NCBI RefSeq assembly: GCF_000003815.2
Contig: NC_049996.1
Coordinates: 7,852,012 to 7,916,011, forward strand
Reading direction: 5' to 3'
Source: Branchiostoma floridae
Lineage: Eukaryota > Chordata > Leptocardii > Amphioxiformes > Branchiostomatidae
DNA length: 64,000 bases
Part shown: piece after piece, positions 1 to 10,861 of the stretch
Numbering within the stretch: position 1 is the stretch's first letter
Layout: every line of letters starts with the position of its first letter
Position numbers and translations under genes: made by a program
Notes under the pieces: model-generated
Seen by the model: the letters and a program-made list of their open reading frames with translations, nothing else
The model's database searches: none
Told to the model about the DNA's origin: nothing

Positions 1-180
1 CTCACTCACTCACTCACTCACTCACTCACTCACTCACTCACTCACTCACTCTCTCTCTCTCTTTCCCTCTCTCTAGATCTCACACACACACAGACACACA
101 CACACATGTACACACACACACATGTACACACACACACACACACAGTCACACACATGTATACATGTATACATACATACACA
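1..180. repeat. compound microsatellite (CTCA)n-(CT)n-(CA)n
   Basis: A run of CTCA tetramers (1-50) passes into CT dinucleotides (about 50-75) and then into CA/CATG-rich dinucleotide repeats to about 180. It is pure simple sequence at the window edge, and the short reading frames across it are not coding. Confidence 0.95.
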
Positions 181-251
181 CAAACGCTACATATTCTCGC
201 TTGGCGAGGGTTATTTTCTACAAGGAGGCTTCGAGAGCGTAGCAAATGTAC

Positions 252-420
252 CTATTTGACAGACGAAGGGCTTTTGATGATCGCAGTTAGTGTCGTCCCA
301 TTTGAAGCCTTCACCCTGCCAGAGTTGCCCACATTGCTCATCAACATTGTTGGGCTCTCCCGGTGCCCAGTTGGTGAAGCCACTGTTAACCGCTGTACCA
401 TCAGACCATGTCCACCCTCC
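252..420 (-). CDS. C-type lectin gene, exon with the carbohydrate-site half of the CTLD
   Basis: Reading the minus strand, an acceptor (TATAG) precedes 420 and a donor (GTACAT) follows 252. The exon encodes the second half of a C-type lectin domain: the WTWSDG turn, an EPNN calcium/sugar motif (EPN is the mannose-type motif in known CTLDs), a WDDTNC core and the closing PFVCQI strand. It joins in phase 0 to the exon at 954-1159, giving a continuous domain. It ends in phase 1, so at least one more exon must lie left of the window. The EPN motif suggests Ca-dependent binding of mannose-like sugars; this is inference from family rules. Confidence 0.85.
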
Positions 421-953
421 CTATACAATGAAAAGTCATGCAGTTGTCAGAAAGCATATCAAAGCGTATCTTTTGCTTAAAACTATTATTAAAAGAAACT
501 CATTTACGTCAAGCGGCTTTCATCAGATGAAAACTGATGACTGCTCCTTGTTCCTGTCGATACAAAAGTCCCGTTGACAAAGAAAAATTCCGCAAATGCC
601 AGTGAGGATTAGGCATATTTTTCCACTTTTCTATTTTTTTTTTCTGACATAGATAAGCCCTTTTTTGCATGCACCGAATTGAAATTGTGGCCGCTATTTG
701 TCTGCATGCTGTCACCCTGCCTGTATGCCGCACGTCCTGTCTATCTATGTTGGAAGAAAGTTTGTATTGTTCTATAGAATTTATATTCAGTCTTTGTGTA
801 GAATGACATCAATGAAATACATGAAGAAAAAAAATTTAGCCAGATGCAAGGTCATATAAAAACAACGAACAAAAATGACGGAAGAAAATTTAAAAAAATG
901 ATAGATTGGGGAGCAAACAGACAAAATACATTCTTATCAGGCGTGACACTCAC

Positions 954-1159
954 TGTCATTTGTAGAAGTCCAATCCAATAATCTGTACCAGCATTAACCT
1001 CCGCAATCATAGCGACAAGGAAGTCCTGCAGATCCTGTGACTTCACAACGGCAAGACGGCCTCCATCTGCGGCACAGGTCTGGGCAGCAGCGTCGTACGT
1101 CATGCTCACCGCAACAACCTTGTACCAGGTTCCACTTCGCTCTGTGTACCCTTGAAACC
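954..1159 (-). CDS. C-type lectin gene, exon with the N-terminal half of the CTLD
   Basis: The exon lies between an acceptor (CAACAG before 1159) and a donor (GTGAGT after 954). It encodes a GFQGYTERSGTWYKV start, the helix with AAAQTCAADGGRLAVV and the YWIGL strand, all typical CTLD landmarks. It begins in phase 1 and ends in phase 0, matching the downstream exon. No signal-peptide exon or upstream partner was identified to the right, so the gene is partial. A phase-1 acceptor would also be compatible with the upstream LDLa exon at 10751-10861, but nothing shows they are one gene. Confidence 0.82.
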
Positions 1160-2285
1160 CTGTTGGGGCACAAACGTATTAAGAGCCTCCCATGTAAAAA
1201 AAGGTGCTAAACAAAATCGCTAACCGTACATGTACATCGAAACAAGAAAGTCGTACGTATATAGAAGATAGTCATATGTTATACCATGAAACGTGACGTG
1301 TTAATAAAAAAATGACGACTACTTTATGTCATTTGTGACGTGAATGAAGTGGAAATGGTACTATTTTGCGCGGACATTTTTAACCCTATCTCTCCGCCCG
1401 GGTTAAAATCTAGTTTGCGAGGATTTGGAGTTTGCAACAGGGTCATTTAGGCGATAGCTTATGTCACGCATTAAGGAACATGTGACGTGTTTTGGTATGT
1501 CGGACGTGACGTGTAAAAGACGTCACGTACTTTGTGTAACACGTGGCGTAAATTAAACACAGATCTGTTGAAACACGTCATGCACATGCTACAAAGAGAC
1601 CAGTCATCAGGCACTAAATCGTTAACTAAGTTATTGATAAAGAGACGTCACGGATCTTGCACGTAGCCTGTGACGTGTTTGGAATAGGTCGGACGTCACG
1701 TATTTTACGTCCCATGTGACATGAATTTAGGAAAAAATCACCTATATAGCTCCCGTATTTTTTAAATAAATATATTGCCATACCACTCCTATATATCTTA
1801 TAGCGTATTTAGTGAAATCTTTATTGTGTAACATGTAATATGGGTAGTTTGTTATTTATTTTATTTCGACAAAAACATTTGCACTTGTCTCCGATGTCGA
1901 AGCATTTTTTTCCCTGTCTACCAGCCGTTTCCTACCTAGCCGAAGAAACTCTACTCTACTCTACTCTGTTCAATGTGAGGTAAAAATCCCTTCTGCGGAA
2001 GTTCTGCCAGGGTGTGAAACATGATACAGGCAGTTAGGCCGGCCCGGCTCGTACGCGCCCACAGATATGTTTATACACAGTGGGGGGGGGGGGGGGGTGT
2101 GCCGGAGCGATCGTTCACCGCCGCCCAATACTTGTGTCTGAATACGAAGGAACGCTTAAGGTTAGGCCTATTTTGCCAGGAAGGTGTCTAAAGTATAAGA
2201 CATCACATAACCACCAATATTTTTCAGTGTCATGAAGACAAATTAGAAAAACAACGATATTTGCATTTATGTAATAACATGTAAC
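1160..2285. other. non-coding stretch with clustered TGACGT-type sites
   Basis: No gene was found. Positions 1285-1730 carry many TGACGT/ACGTCA/GTGACGTG words in a diverged direct repeat (about 1487-1560 against 1667-1735). A segment at 1404-1470 resembles repeats inside the intron-1 regions at 17020-17085 and 24995-25060. A run of about 16 G occurs near 2080-2097. Confidence 0.5.
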
Positions 2286-2289
2286 CGTA

Positions 2290-3320
2290 CACGTTAAGCC
2301 CCGGTCACAAGCGCGTACGATTCCTTGCGATTCTTTCCGATGCGCAGTATGAGCGCAGTGCGTCGTAAGTCGGGGGAAAGTCGGAAGCAATGGTTTAAAT
2401 ATATAAAGCCGTGGTCACAAAGCGCGTAGTGCATCGTACGATGAGGTCATAAGAGCGTACCTGCGTCAATCGCAGTAAATCGGGGAGCGTCCTATGACGA
2501 AAAATAGAGCTGAAATGGATTTCGAACATGTTCAAAAATTCGCTATCGTCGTAAGATTTTATTTGCCCCCAAAGCAGACTTCATTAAGGCAATTTTTGTC
2601 TACTGATGAGGTTATAGATTTATGAATTGTTAGCATGATGTGATGGTTTCAGTTTTCCCTGATATTGTTGATATTGACGAAAAGGGAAAATATATCAGTC
2701 GCAACTGCCAAAGTCGCAACCAGAGAACAGCGCGCCCCGCACAGGTGATGCAGACAATTGTTTGATCGCTTCATGCACGTGAGTTTATAATTGGATCAAA
2801 TCTAAGCTCTCGTCGGTCTTGGGTCAGTTTACCATAATCGTAATAACCATGGGGACAACTCGAACATAAAGGCAGGCTCTATGAGTCGGAAATATATATG
2901 ATATAATGCTTATGGTATGATTTTTGTATGATGGCATCTTTTTGTTGATAGCATATCAGGATACGATCTTCGAAAGAGCCTGACACGTAGAGCCGGCAAG
3001 CAGGCCGAGATAATCATACCAGTACTCAACGCTTGATTTGAACTTTTCTTGTAATGCTCTTGTTGTCATGGTCTCTTTTAATCTATTTTTACACTTAAAG
3101 ATATTATAGGAAGGTATTCTACAGCTAAGTCCACATTTTGTTGGTTAATCAAAGAAGCACAAAAGCGGCCAGGCGGCTATTCAAAAGAGACACAAATGAA
3201 AAATCGTACGACGCTGGAAAAATTTCGAACATCATCCGATGCGTTGCGATGGCTGAATTTGCTTACGGTTTTGCTGCGATTTACTGCGCTCATCGTACGA
3301 TATGCGGAATATACCATCGC
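2290..3320. mobile_element. probable inverted-repeat element (MITE-like), about 1 kb
   Basis: The left part (about 2290-2480) holds words such as GTCACAAGCGCGTACG, ATCGTACGATGA and CGCAGTAAATCG. The right part (about 3190-3310) holds the same words in inverted order (ATTTACTGCG, CATCGTACGAT), and TTCGAACAT is also inverted around 2520 and 3220. The left end itself contains two related direct copies (2290 and 2405). No transposase is encoded. The exact ends and target duplication were not resolved. Confidence 0.5.
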
Positions 3321-3489
3321 AAGAAATCATATTCTGCTCTATATTCTTGTTCAGATATAGACCAGAGTCTGTAACCCAGGTAAAACGTGCCTGCTACCTT
3401 CAGTGTCATTGATAATGACTCAACTTCCAATTCTTAACATATAGTCTGACACAGTTTATCTGACAGTGTCCTTAGAAGTTAATAGCAAA

Positions 3490-3690
3490 AAATCCTGTTT
3501 CTTTAATTAAAAAAACCGGGATTTTATCAGGGTATTCGAAAAAATCCCGTTTTTTTTAAAAGAAAACCCGGGATTTTATTTGGGCACCCCCAAAAAATCC
3601 CGTTTTTTTTAAAAGAAAACCCAGGGATTTCTTTTAAAACCCGGACAAAAAAAACGGGATAAATCCCGGGATTTTTTCTATTTTTAATGA
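3490..3690. repeat. tandem and palindromic CCCGTTTTTTTT/AAAACCCGGG repeat
   Basis: The phrase AAAATCCCGTTTTTTTT followed by AAAAGAAAACCC is repeated at about 3541 and 3594, and flanking inverted copies of CCCGGGATTTT make the block nearly self-complementary. It is non-coding; the minus-strand reading frame across it is repetitive. Confidence 0.7.
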
Positions 3691-3699
3691 AGCATAAAG

Positions 3700-4700
3700 A
3701 CTCCCACTGGGGGATATATAGCCTGACTAAAATCAAGCCCCTAGCGGCCGGCCCTACAATTGCCGCCACCCGTATTGTTGTCATTTATTAAGACGAGAAA
3801 AACAATTTGTTTGTCAATGTTAATAAAGGTACATTTTACAATTGAAATTTTCTACGTCATAACTAAATGTTAGAAAACATTTCCTTTCTGTACTCAGAAG
3901 AGGAGCCCGCTCATGCCATGTTCCAACATTTTATTAGACTATTAGTAGCATGTGGTCACATTTTTCTGCACACAAATAATGCAATTAATATTGTTTATGT
4001 GTCAACCCCTTCCAATACTTTAAAAATATCTAGGAAGTGAAATGAAATACATTTTTGTATTTGAAATAAGTTTGTACACACTGTAACAGATACTCATCTA
4101 ATCAAATCCTCATTGTAGCAATGTTTCTCTGATAAATAAAGATAAGAAAAGTCCAGTTTGGTGAAGAGTTATTATTATAATGTAAATAGTATTGTTAATA
4201 ATGAATAGCTATGTTTTTCTAGTATTGGTTACCTGCCCCTAGTCAGGTTTATAACACTAATGTGTCTGAGCCTTTTGTACATTAATTGGGCACTGAGGAG
4301 AATCAATATCCATATTTGCACTAAGTTCCTCAAACCTGGGAAATTATAGCACAGAAAAAAGGACCACAATGTAAATATCAGTCAGATGATAGCACTATGA
4401 ATTGAAAATCTTGTTCAGAATTCACTCTAAAATGGTTGTATGATAAGCTATGCTACAACAGTCCCTCCCGCGATACTTATAGAACAGTCCCGCAAGGAGG
4501 TCACATGACTAGTGCCCGCCATTTTGAATTGCCATTGTTAATGTATGACAGTATCGGCGCCGTACATTTTGACCAAAAACAGGGACTTAAAATGCTTGTA
4601 AAGCACGGAAACTCCGTTCACATCAATGGGACACCATCTTGAACATGTTTGTGGCGGTAGGTTTAGGTGTCGTTGCGCGACGGCTGATATTTTTGTGGAT
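3700..4700. other. AT-rich DNA, no gene seen
   Basis: There are several short plus-strand frames but none has domain-like composition or splice context. No clear repeat structure was recognised. Confidence 0.4.
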
Positions 4701-4704
4701 ATAG

Positions 4705-4922
4705 TGGGCATTCGCTAAAAAGACATTTTGCTGGGCGTTCGCTAAAAAGACCATCGAGAATCGAAAACTTTGATTTATGTCACTTCGGTTCGATGGATTG
4801 ACTTGAAACTCAGGATTAATACATGGGAGCACAACGTGGACATATTCCAAGCAAAAAAAATGAGATTCGTGCAGCGCGGACTTCTCTAGAGTGGGCGTTT
4901 GTGGGCATTCGCTAAAAAGACC
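4705..4922 (+). repeat. three copies of a GGCATTCGCTAAAAAGACCA-like motif
   Basis: A word close to GGGC(A/G)TTCGCTAAAAAGACCAT occurs at about 4707, 4733 and 4903. The last copy runs directly into the ATG of the C2H2 finger frame at 4923. The copies are not evenly spaced. Confidence 0.6.
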
Positions 4923-5012
4923 ATGCGATTCAAGTGCAACCACTGTGACAAGACATTTCCTCAGAAAAGAAATCTATTAAGACACCAGCAGAAATCCCAC
5001 AACATCAACTGA
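4923..5012 (+). CDS. single C2H2 zinc finger mini-ORF or exon
   Basis: A short plus-strand frame of about 29 codons starting at ATG 4923 encodes one C2H2 finger with perfect spacing (C-x2-C-x12-H-x4-H; FKCNHCDKTF then NLLRHQQKSH) followed by a stop. It is too short to be a typical protein, so it is either an exon of an unseen gene, part of a mobile element, or a remnant. The neighbouring Mutator-like transposase gene is on the other strand. The finger is clear; its gene is not. Confidence 0.5.
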   Translation: MRFKCNHCDKTFPQKRNLLRHQQKSHNIN

Positions 5013-6750
5013 TCGCAAGGTTGGAACAACAGGTTGAATCTCTCACTGTGATACTTGCCCATATGCCTTTTCACCAAAAGTTTTTACTGTGTCTGCACTG
5101 TTATTATATTTGAAAGTTTGCAAGTAAATGGTTGTCATTATGTTGGGTTTATTTCACAGAAACTTAAGATACAATTTACAGACACAGGAAAACAATCTAG
5201 TAGTAGTAATAGTACCAGTCATTATTTGATTAATCTACATTCAAATATGTTATTGCCTCAGTGGGGCTGGTTTACTCGATAAATGTTCATTGTGATTTTT
5301 ACCTTTGGCAATTGTAAGATTTTTGAGCGTGAAAAGAATTAGAGTACTTAAGTTATTTTTAAAGGGCTAATATTTCACCCGTACACATCTATCAAGCTAG
5401 GAAGGAGATGTTTGGTAGTGTTATAAACAAGAACGAAGATTTAGAACATCATATAGCAAGCTTTAAAAGGTAGCCAATTTTGAGATTGAAAAAGGTCTAT
5501 ACTCTTCTGTTCATTTTATCTAGAGCCACTGAAGTACAAATGAAACCTGGCCATTCATATTCCTGTACTGTACATGTTTTATTTTGATCAACCACTGTCT
5601 TGTATTTCCTGATTTATGCATAAGCTATGTACAGTGAATATATGTACCATTGTACCATGAACATGTAAGTTACAAAGTAATGGATCACTATGGAATATGC
5701 AAAGAAAATTCCTTACACTTTACATACAAGGCAGAATGTTTAATAACACTTGTTTTCAACAGCAGTTAATGATGAAAGGATTTCTACTCCTCCATTACAA
5801 ACTATACTATTCACAAGTGCAACACAATACATCTTTCAAGCAAATAAAAGTAACCTGATCTATGACAAAGTTCTCTGCCTGAGTATCTCATCTTCTTAAA
5901 TACATATGGACAGATAGAACTTGAGCCACATCACAAGCACGTCTGATCATTATGTAAGAAGCATGTAAAGTACAGAAAGTAAAGATAATATATACATAGC
6001 GTGCAGAGAGAGGGAGAAGGCTTATACAAACCCTCCTCTTAACAACGACTGAAATAATTGAAACAGGAAACAAAGGACAACAAGTCATAGATATAGATAA
6101 GTCCCAACTAAATGGTTAACGACAAGAAAATATAGCAACTAAATTGTACCATAAATGAAGCTATCCAATAGTATGTTAACATCAAATACAGTACAATAAT
6201 GGTATTCAAGTCTCGAATTACAATAATGTAAAACGCCTTTTCAGTCACAATCCTGATCTATTCTAACACTGAGGGGACTAAACAGATATAACAACTGTAG
6301 TAAACAATTTCATACATATAGCTGCATTCCTTTTACAAAAAAATCCACAACTTGCATTAGTGATTATCATTGCCTTACAATATTTGAAGGTCAGTGGCCC
6401 AAATTGGCTTCTTTGTGAACACAATACCATGTTGCATTGTTGAAAAAGTAAAATTACAATTGTTTTCAAGCCTATAGCTCAGGTACTTCAGTACAAAACT
6501 TTACAAACATAGTTACCAAGAAACAGACAAAAATACATATTACCCTGGTAACACCACAGAAATGACCCATGGTGGGAGCATTTCAGTACTAGCCTACTAC
6601 ATTAGGAGAACATGCAAGCTAATAAAGTAAAAAGTAAGGTCTATTTTGATCCAACCAGTCATATTTCCATAGCATCATTGCTGGACTTAGAAATATGTAA
6701 GGGCATTTCTTATCCCATCTTTTTGCTACATGCCAATTATAGTTTTTACT
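5013..6750. other. AT-rich intergenic DNA, no gene seen
   Basis: Only short frames with low-complexity composition occur. No domain, RNA gene or strong repeat was recognised. Confidence 0.4.
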
Positions 6751-6757
6751 ACTTCTT

Positions 6758-9700
6758 TCAAGAAGAATCTGTTCTTCTTTTCTCCCATTGTATATGTCTT
6801 GTTTTTGATTTCACTACATGAGACCCTAACTTTTTGCTGGTGTTTGTGTTTGACTTCACAGCTTTAGCCAAACTGTGGGAACGCTTACATTTCTTACGAG
6901 GTACTTCTAAGCTTGGTTGTGCTGACTGTAGTTTTGCAGGCCTTCCTTTTGGGACTGCCCGGTGGCTGCCATTTTCACACTTCCTTTTTCTATTTGGCTG
7001 GACTCTGGATTTTTTTCCGACACCTGTTTTCTTCAACTCATAAGACCCAAAATTGTGCAGTGCTTTTACAAGATTTGCATGCATTGTTGAAGGCCCAGCA
7101 AGACTTGTGACTCGCTTTGAAAACTTGATAATTGCTGTAGCTAGATTTGTATCATTGGTTGATTTCAGTTTCTCTGTAATCTGCTCACATGCCATATGTA
7201 GCAAATTTGATGCCGTGTCAATACATGCATCAGGTTCCCGCTCTTCACAGACCTGCTCCTCAACCTCTGTTTCAACCTCTGTCTCACCCATTGCTGTTGG
7301 GAGCTCATTATCCACATGATTTAACAACACTTTGGTCAACAGTTCGCAAATCATTGTAATACGACAGCGGCAACGCTTTCCCAATTGCAATCTTAGCCAG
7401 TTTCTGTCTCTCTTCTGCATTAGTGAAAGAGACAAAATCAATACAATGTACCTTCTTAGCTGCCCATAATATATACTGATGCTTGCAGAGAGTGCCATCT
7501 TTTCCAATGGTGCAGCTGCAAACTCCCACTGTCATGTCTACTGTGTGGCTGGAACAAAAAAGGGACATAAGTTATACAGATACAATAAAATCCCAAACCC
7601 AAAAATCTTAACTCCAAAAGCAAGTTCTTTTGTAAACAGATTACAGTAATAATATACTAATATAACTACACATTCAAAGTTTGATTTTGTAAAATTGCAG
7701 TGCAGGTTAAGAACATTGAGACGATTCTACAATGTAACTGAATAGTGTACAGCCCCTCTCCCTTTCACACACACATTCAAACCCTTAATTAGCAAATATG
7801 ATAAATTACATGTATGCAACAATGAATACACCTGGACATCTTGAATATCAAATATCATTAAGCCATGGTCTATTCTGGACTGAAGAAAAGGAAGTTACAA
7901 AAGCTGCAAAACCATGAAGTAATATAAACACAGATCTGTAGTACCTTTGTTCTAGATTAGACGCACTTGCAATCCGGAACACATTGTTCTCGAACTGCTC
8001 CACGGATGAGATGTAGGCAGTCTGCTCCTCTTGTGAAGGGACCCGGAATCCTGTCCCTCCATCTTTACCTGCTCCCATAAAGCGCCGATTGTAGGTTACA
8101 TCAAAGCTCCCGTCTTCTAGTGACAGCAACTTTGTCTTGTAGTGATCTTCTAAGTCTGCTGTAATCTTCTCTACAAGATCCACTACATTGTACTCCTTAA
8201 CTCTTCTTAAGACAGTGTCCTTCAAAACAAGAAATTGTGCTTCTACAAAATTATTTGTCTGATTACCTCTCACAAGTAGGTTACTTCCAAAGCAGAGGGC
8301 AAATGCCTCTTTCTTCTTACACAGACCTGACACATATGTGGTGAAGTTGCAATACAGTTTACATTTGCTATCCTGAAACAAGTCTGCACAACATTTATGA
8401 AATGTCTCTTCGGCATACAGGCACGTCTTGAACAGACTTAACAAGTGCGGTCGATCCTCCTGTCTTATGTTGTTTCTCTTGTCATGGAGCCATCTCCATA
8501 CTTGCTGGAGAATATGAAATGTGCATAGTAACAGAGTTGCCCTTGGCCATTCTTGGCTAAGAGCATTACGCTATTCATTGCAGTTATCTGTCAGTATGAC
8601 ACTCGGACCAACTTCTGGTCCATTGCCATAAAAGGCATCAGGTGGCAACAATGACTAAAGTGCCTGAAAACCTTCACACAGGGTACTCTCTTTCTCATCA
8701 CTTGTTATTACAATACCTAATGGTAGTGCGCCAGCCACATGGTAGGTGCACAACATGAATACCTTTAAGTTATGTTCTTCTGTATTTGAAGTGGCATCAA
8801 CAAACACAAGTTCAGCTGACTGAGGAACTTCCCTACGGACTCTCTTCATTAACGGTGTTACAAGTGCGATTATCAGAGGCTTGCTGTCACCCTCATAGAT
8901 CTGGCACTTTATGCTTGCCTCTGGATTTTCTTCTTTATATGAATCGAGTCTTTCTTTCAGCTTGACAAACATTTGACTGTCTTTTCCTCCATACCTTTCC
9001 CTCCCAAACTGTTCATACAAATAATTGAAGTCTCTCTTCCTGGGCATGATGGAGCGGTCTGCCTTTTGTCGGTGAAAGGTGATCTCATCCATACAGTCAC
9101 TTTTGAGGTCGCTCAAAAACTGCTGTCTAGCAGTAGATGGTGTCAGACCAGACTCAAAAAGCTTATAGACTTTGTCTATTGTTTCCTCTGACAAATCTTT
9201 GAAGTTGGAGGCTTCCAACGTGCCAACTGAGTGATTGTGCTGACTGTGAATGTCGATGGTAGTGACATTTTCTTTTGAGATCTTCATCACTAACTGGAAT
9301 GGGCAGTTTGTATTCTTAACCCTAGCCGTAGGGTCAATGCCAAGTCTGCGCTGAGGGTCTTTGCTTGGACTCCACTGTCTTGTGTTGTGTTGACAACGGT
9401 AGTAAGTCCGCAGGAAAAAGCCAGACGACTCACCCTTGACTGTCCCCTTCCTCAGGCAAGTGTTGGTTATGGCTCCATATTCAAGTAACCAGTCATTGTA
9501 GTTGTCAGTAGTCAGGTCTGGTGTTTCGACACTTGCATCAAACCCAGAGGAGGTGCCCCGGAGACTTGTTATCTTGTAACGGCAATCCTCTGGTAAAGTT
9601 TCAAGGAATGCTTTCTCATCAACTTCACTTGAATCCTGAAGCTTTTTCAAGTCATTCATCTCCTCAATCGATGATCTTATGAGATCAGCATATGATTCTC

Positions 9701-9759
9701 GGGCTGGGTCTGGTCTTCCTTCAGCCACCCCAACGTGCTTGGCCTCCTTTGCCTGCAAA
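6758..9759 (-). pseudogene. Mutator-like (MULE) transposase with SWIM finger, inactivated
   Basis: The main exon (9759 to 7945) encodes an N-terminal Cys/His DNA-binding module of the FLYWCH/FAR1 type (YYRCQH, NTNCPF, then HSQHNH), then a MULE DDE core with FVDAT (first Asp) and VILTDNCNE (second Asp). Two TAG codons interrupt this single frame at 8655-8657 and 8571-8573, although similarity-like coding continues through both. A donor after 7945 joins an acceptor before 7548, leading to a SWIM finger (CSC-x8-CKH). The Lys/Arg-rich C-terminal part (to 6758) is in a different frame, so a frameshift lies near 7300-7345. A transposase that binds and cuts element ends is the known family role; this copy is probably dead. 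Confidence 0.85.
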
Positions 9760-9769
9760 CTGAAGAAGG

Positions 9770-10415
9770 GTAAACAAAATAATGTTTATCACAAATGAGC
9801 ATGGAATCCTCTTTCATAAGACTTGACTTACATAAGATTGTATATGATTGTAATGCCATGTACGGTAGGTGAGAAGTTTTATATAGGGCTATAATTCTTT
9901 TAGGTCTGAGACACATGAAAAGAAAAGCCAGGTGTTAATGCAGTTGGGAGTCCGTCAAAGTCTGCTAGAACAGAAGATTCACAGAACAAAACTTTGCCGA
10001 AAGTCAACTGCATGTTTGAATGACAATAATGTCTGCATACTTTGTGTTTGTTTCCAGCCCCACATGCAGCATTCGAATTCAAAATTATTCTCAAAATGGG
10101 CTGTTCCAAAAAGTGTGGTGGGGTGGAAGAGGTTCAAATTCAGGTTTTGTCCCTGCCCCAAGTTCCAATCAGTTCCAATCCAGAATCCCTAAGTTCCTAA
10201 AAAAATTGACCGATCTCTCCCTAATTCCACAATTGTTCAACATCTAACTTAGCTTCAATACAACCTAGATCTTGAACTTCCACCCTCCCCCATATACGTC
10301 ACAGTTGTTACCGGATAAGGAGCGTTTGAACGCAACAGGAGGAAATAAAAAAATTAAAAGCCCATCTAACTGGAGACTTTACTGAACTCTACCCATAATG
10401 TTACGTATATAGACT
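9770..10415. other. intron of the transposase gene, nothing else seen
   Basis: The sequence has short frames on both strands but no domain-like protein. It includes the pyrimidine-rich acceptor just upstream of 9759. Confidence 0.4.
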
Positions 10416-10418
10416 CAC

Positions 10419-10540
10419 CTCAGCTGAGTGGAGGACATCATTTTAGTCCTGAGAAGGTCTTTTCTGTGTTTCTTCTGCAAGCGGATCAGGGTCTCGATCT
10501 TTCTCTGACGCCAAGTTGGTCTTCCAGAAATGCGATTAAC
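10419..10540 (-). pseudogene. probable upstream exon of the Mutator-like transposase gene
   Basis: The minus strand encodes a basic stretch (GRPTWRQRKIETLIRLQKK, then HRKDLLRTKMM) followed by a strong donor (GTGAGT) after 10419. It ends in phase 2, and an acceptor (CTTCAG) before 9759 opens the main transposase exon in the matching phase, so the two join in frame across an intron of about 660 bases. The 5' limit is uncertain: a stop lies upstream near 10570 and no start codon was seen. Confidence 0.5.
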
Positions 10541-10750
10541 GTTACCCACAATTCTAAGAAATGTTCCGAAAAGTTACGAAAACTTCACGAACACGTCACG
10601 AGTACTCGGAACTCGCTCGGAAATGGCATCGTCCGTTGAAAAGGCAACGAGCGTTCTAAAATATGGCATCGACTGTTCTCGATGGCAACGACGGTTTACG
10701 AAACGGAAATCTTCGTCGGCGACAGGCGCAGCGCGAAATGCCTGACTTAC

Positions 10751-10861
10751 CGCAGTCGTTTTCATCGCTCCCATCGTCACAGTCCACTATCCCGTCACAG
10801 ACAACCTCATGGACGTCACAGTCGCCGTCTGTACACACCGTCCTCTCAACTCCGGAGCAAG
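10751..10861 (-). CDS. exon 9 of the minus mosaic: fifth LDLa module
   Basis: Encodes an LDLa module almost identical to 15150-15260 (six Cys, [12 protein letters not shown]). It has good acceptor and donor sites and ends in phase 1, so another exon is expected, but none was found before the transposon exon at 10540. The homology to the 15 kb copy stops near 10717. Confidence 0.8.

Noticed and set aside
106-480. Plus-strand frame of 124 codons at the left edge
   Set aside because: First part is the CA microsatellite and the rest is antisense of the C-type lectin exon at 252-420.
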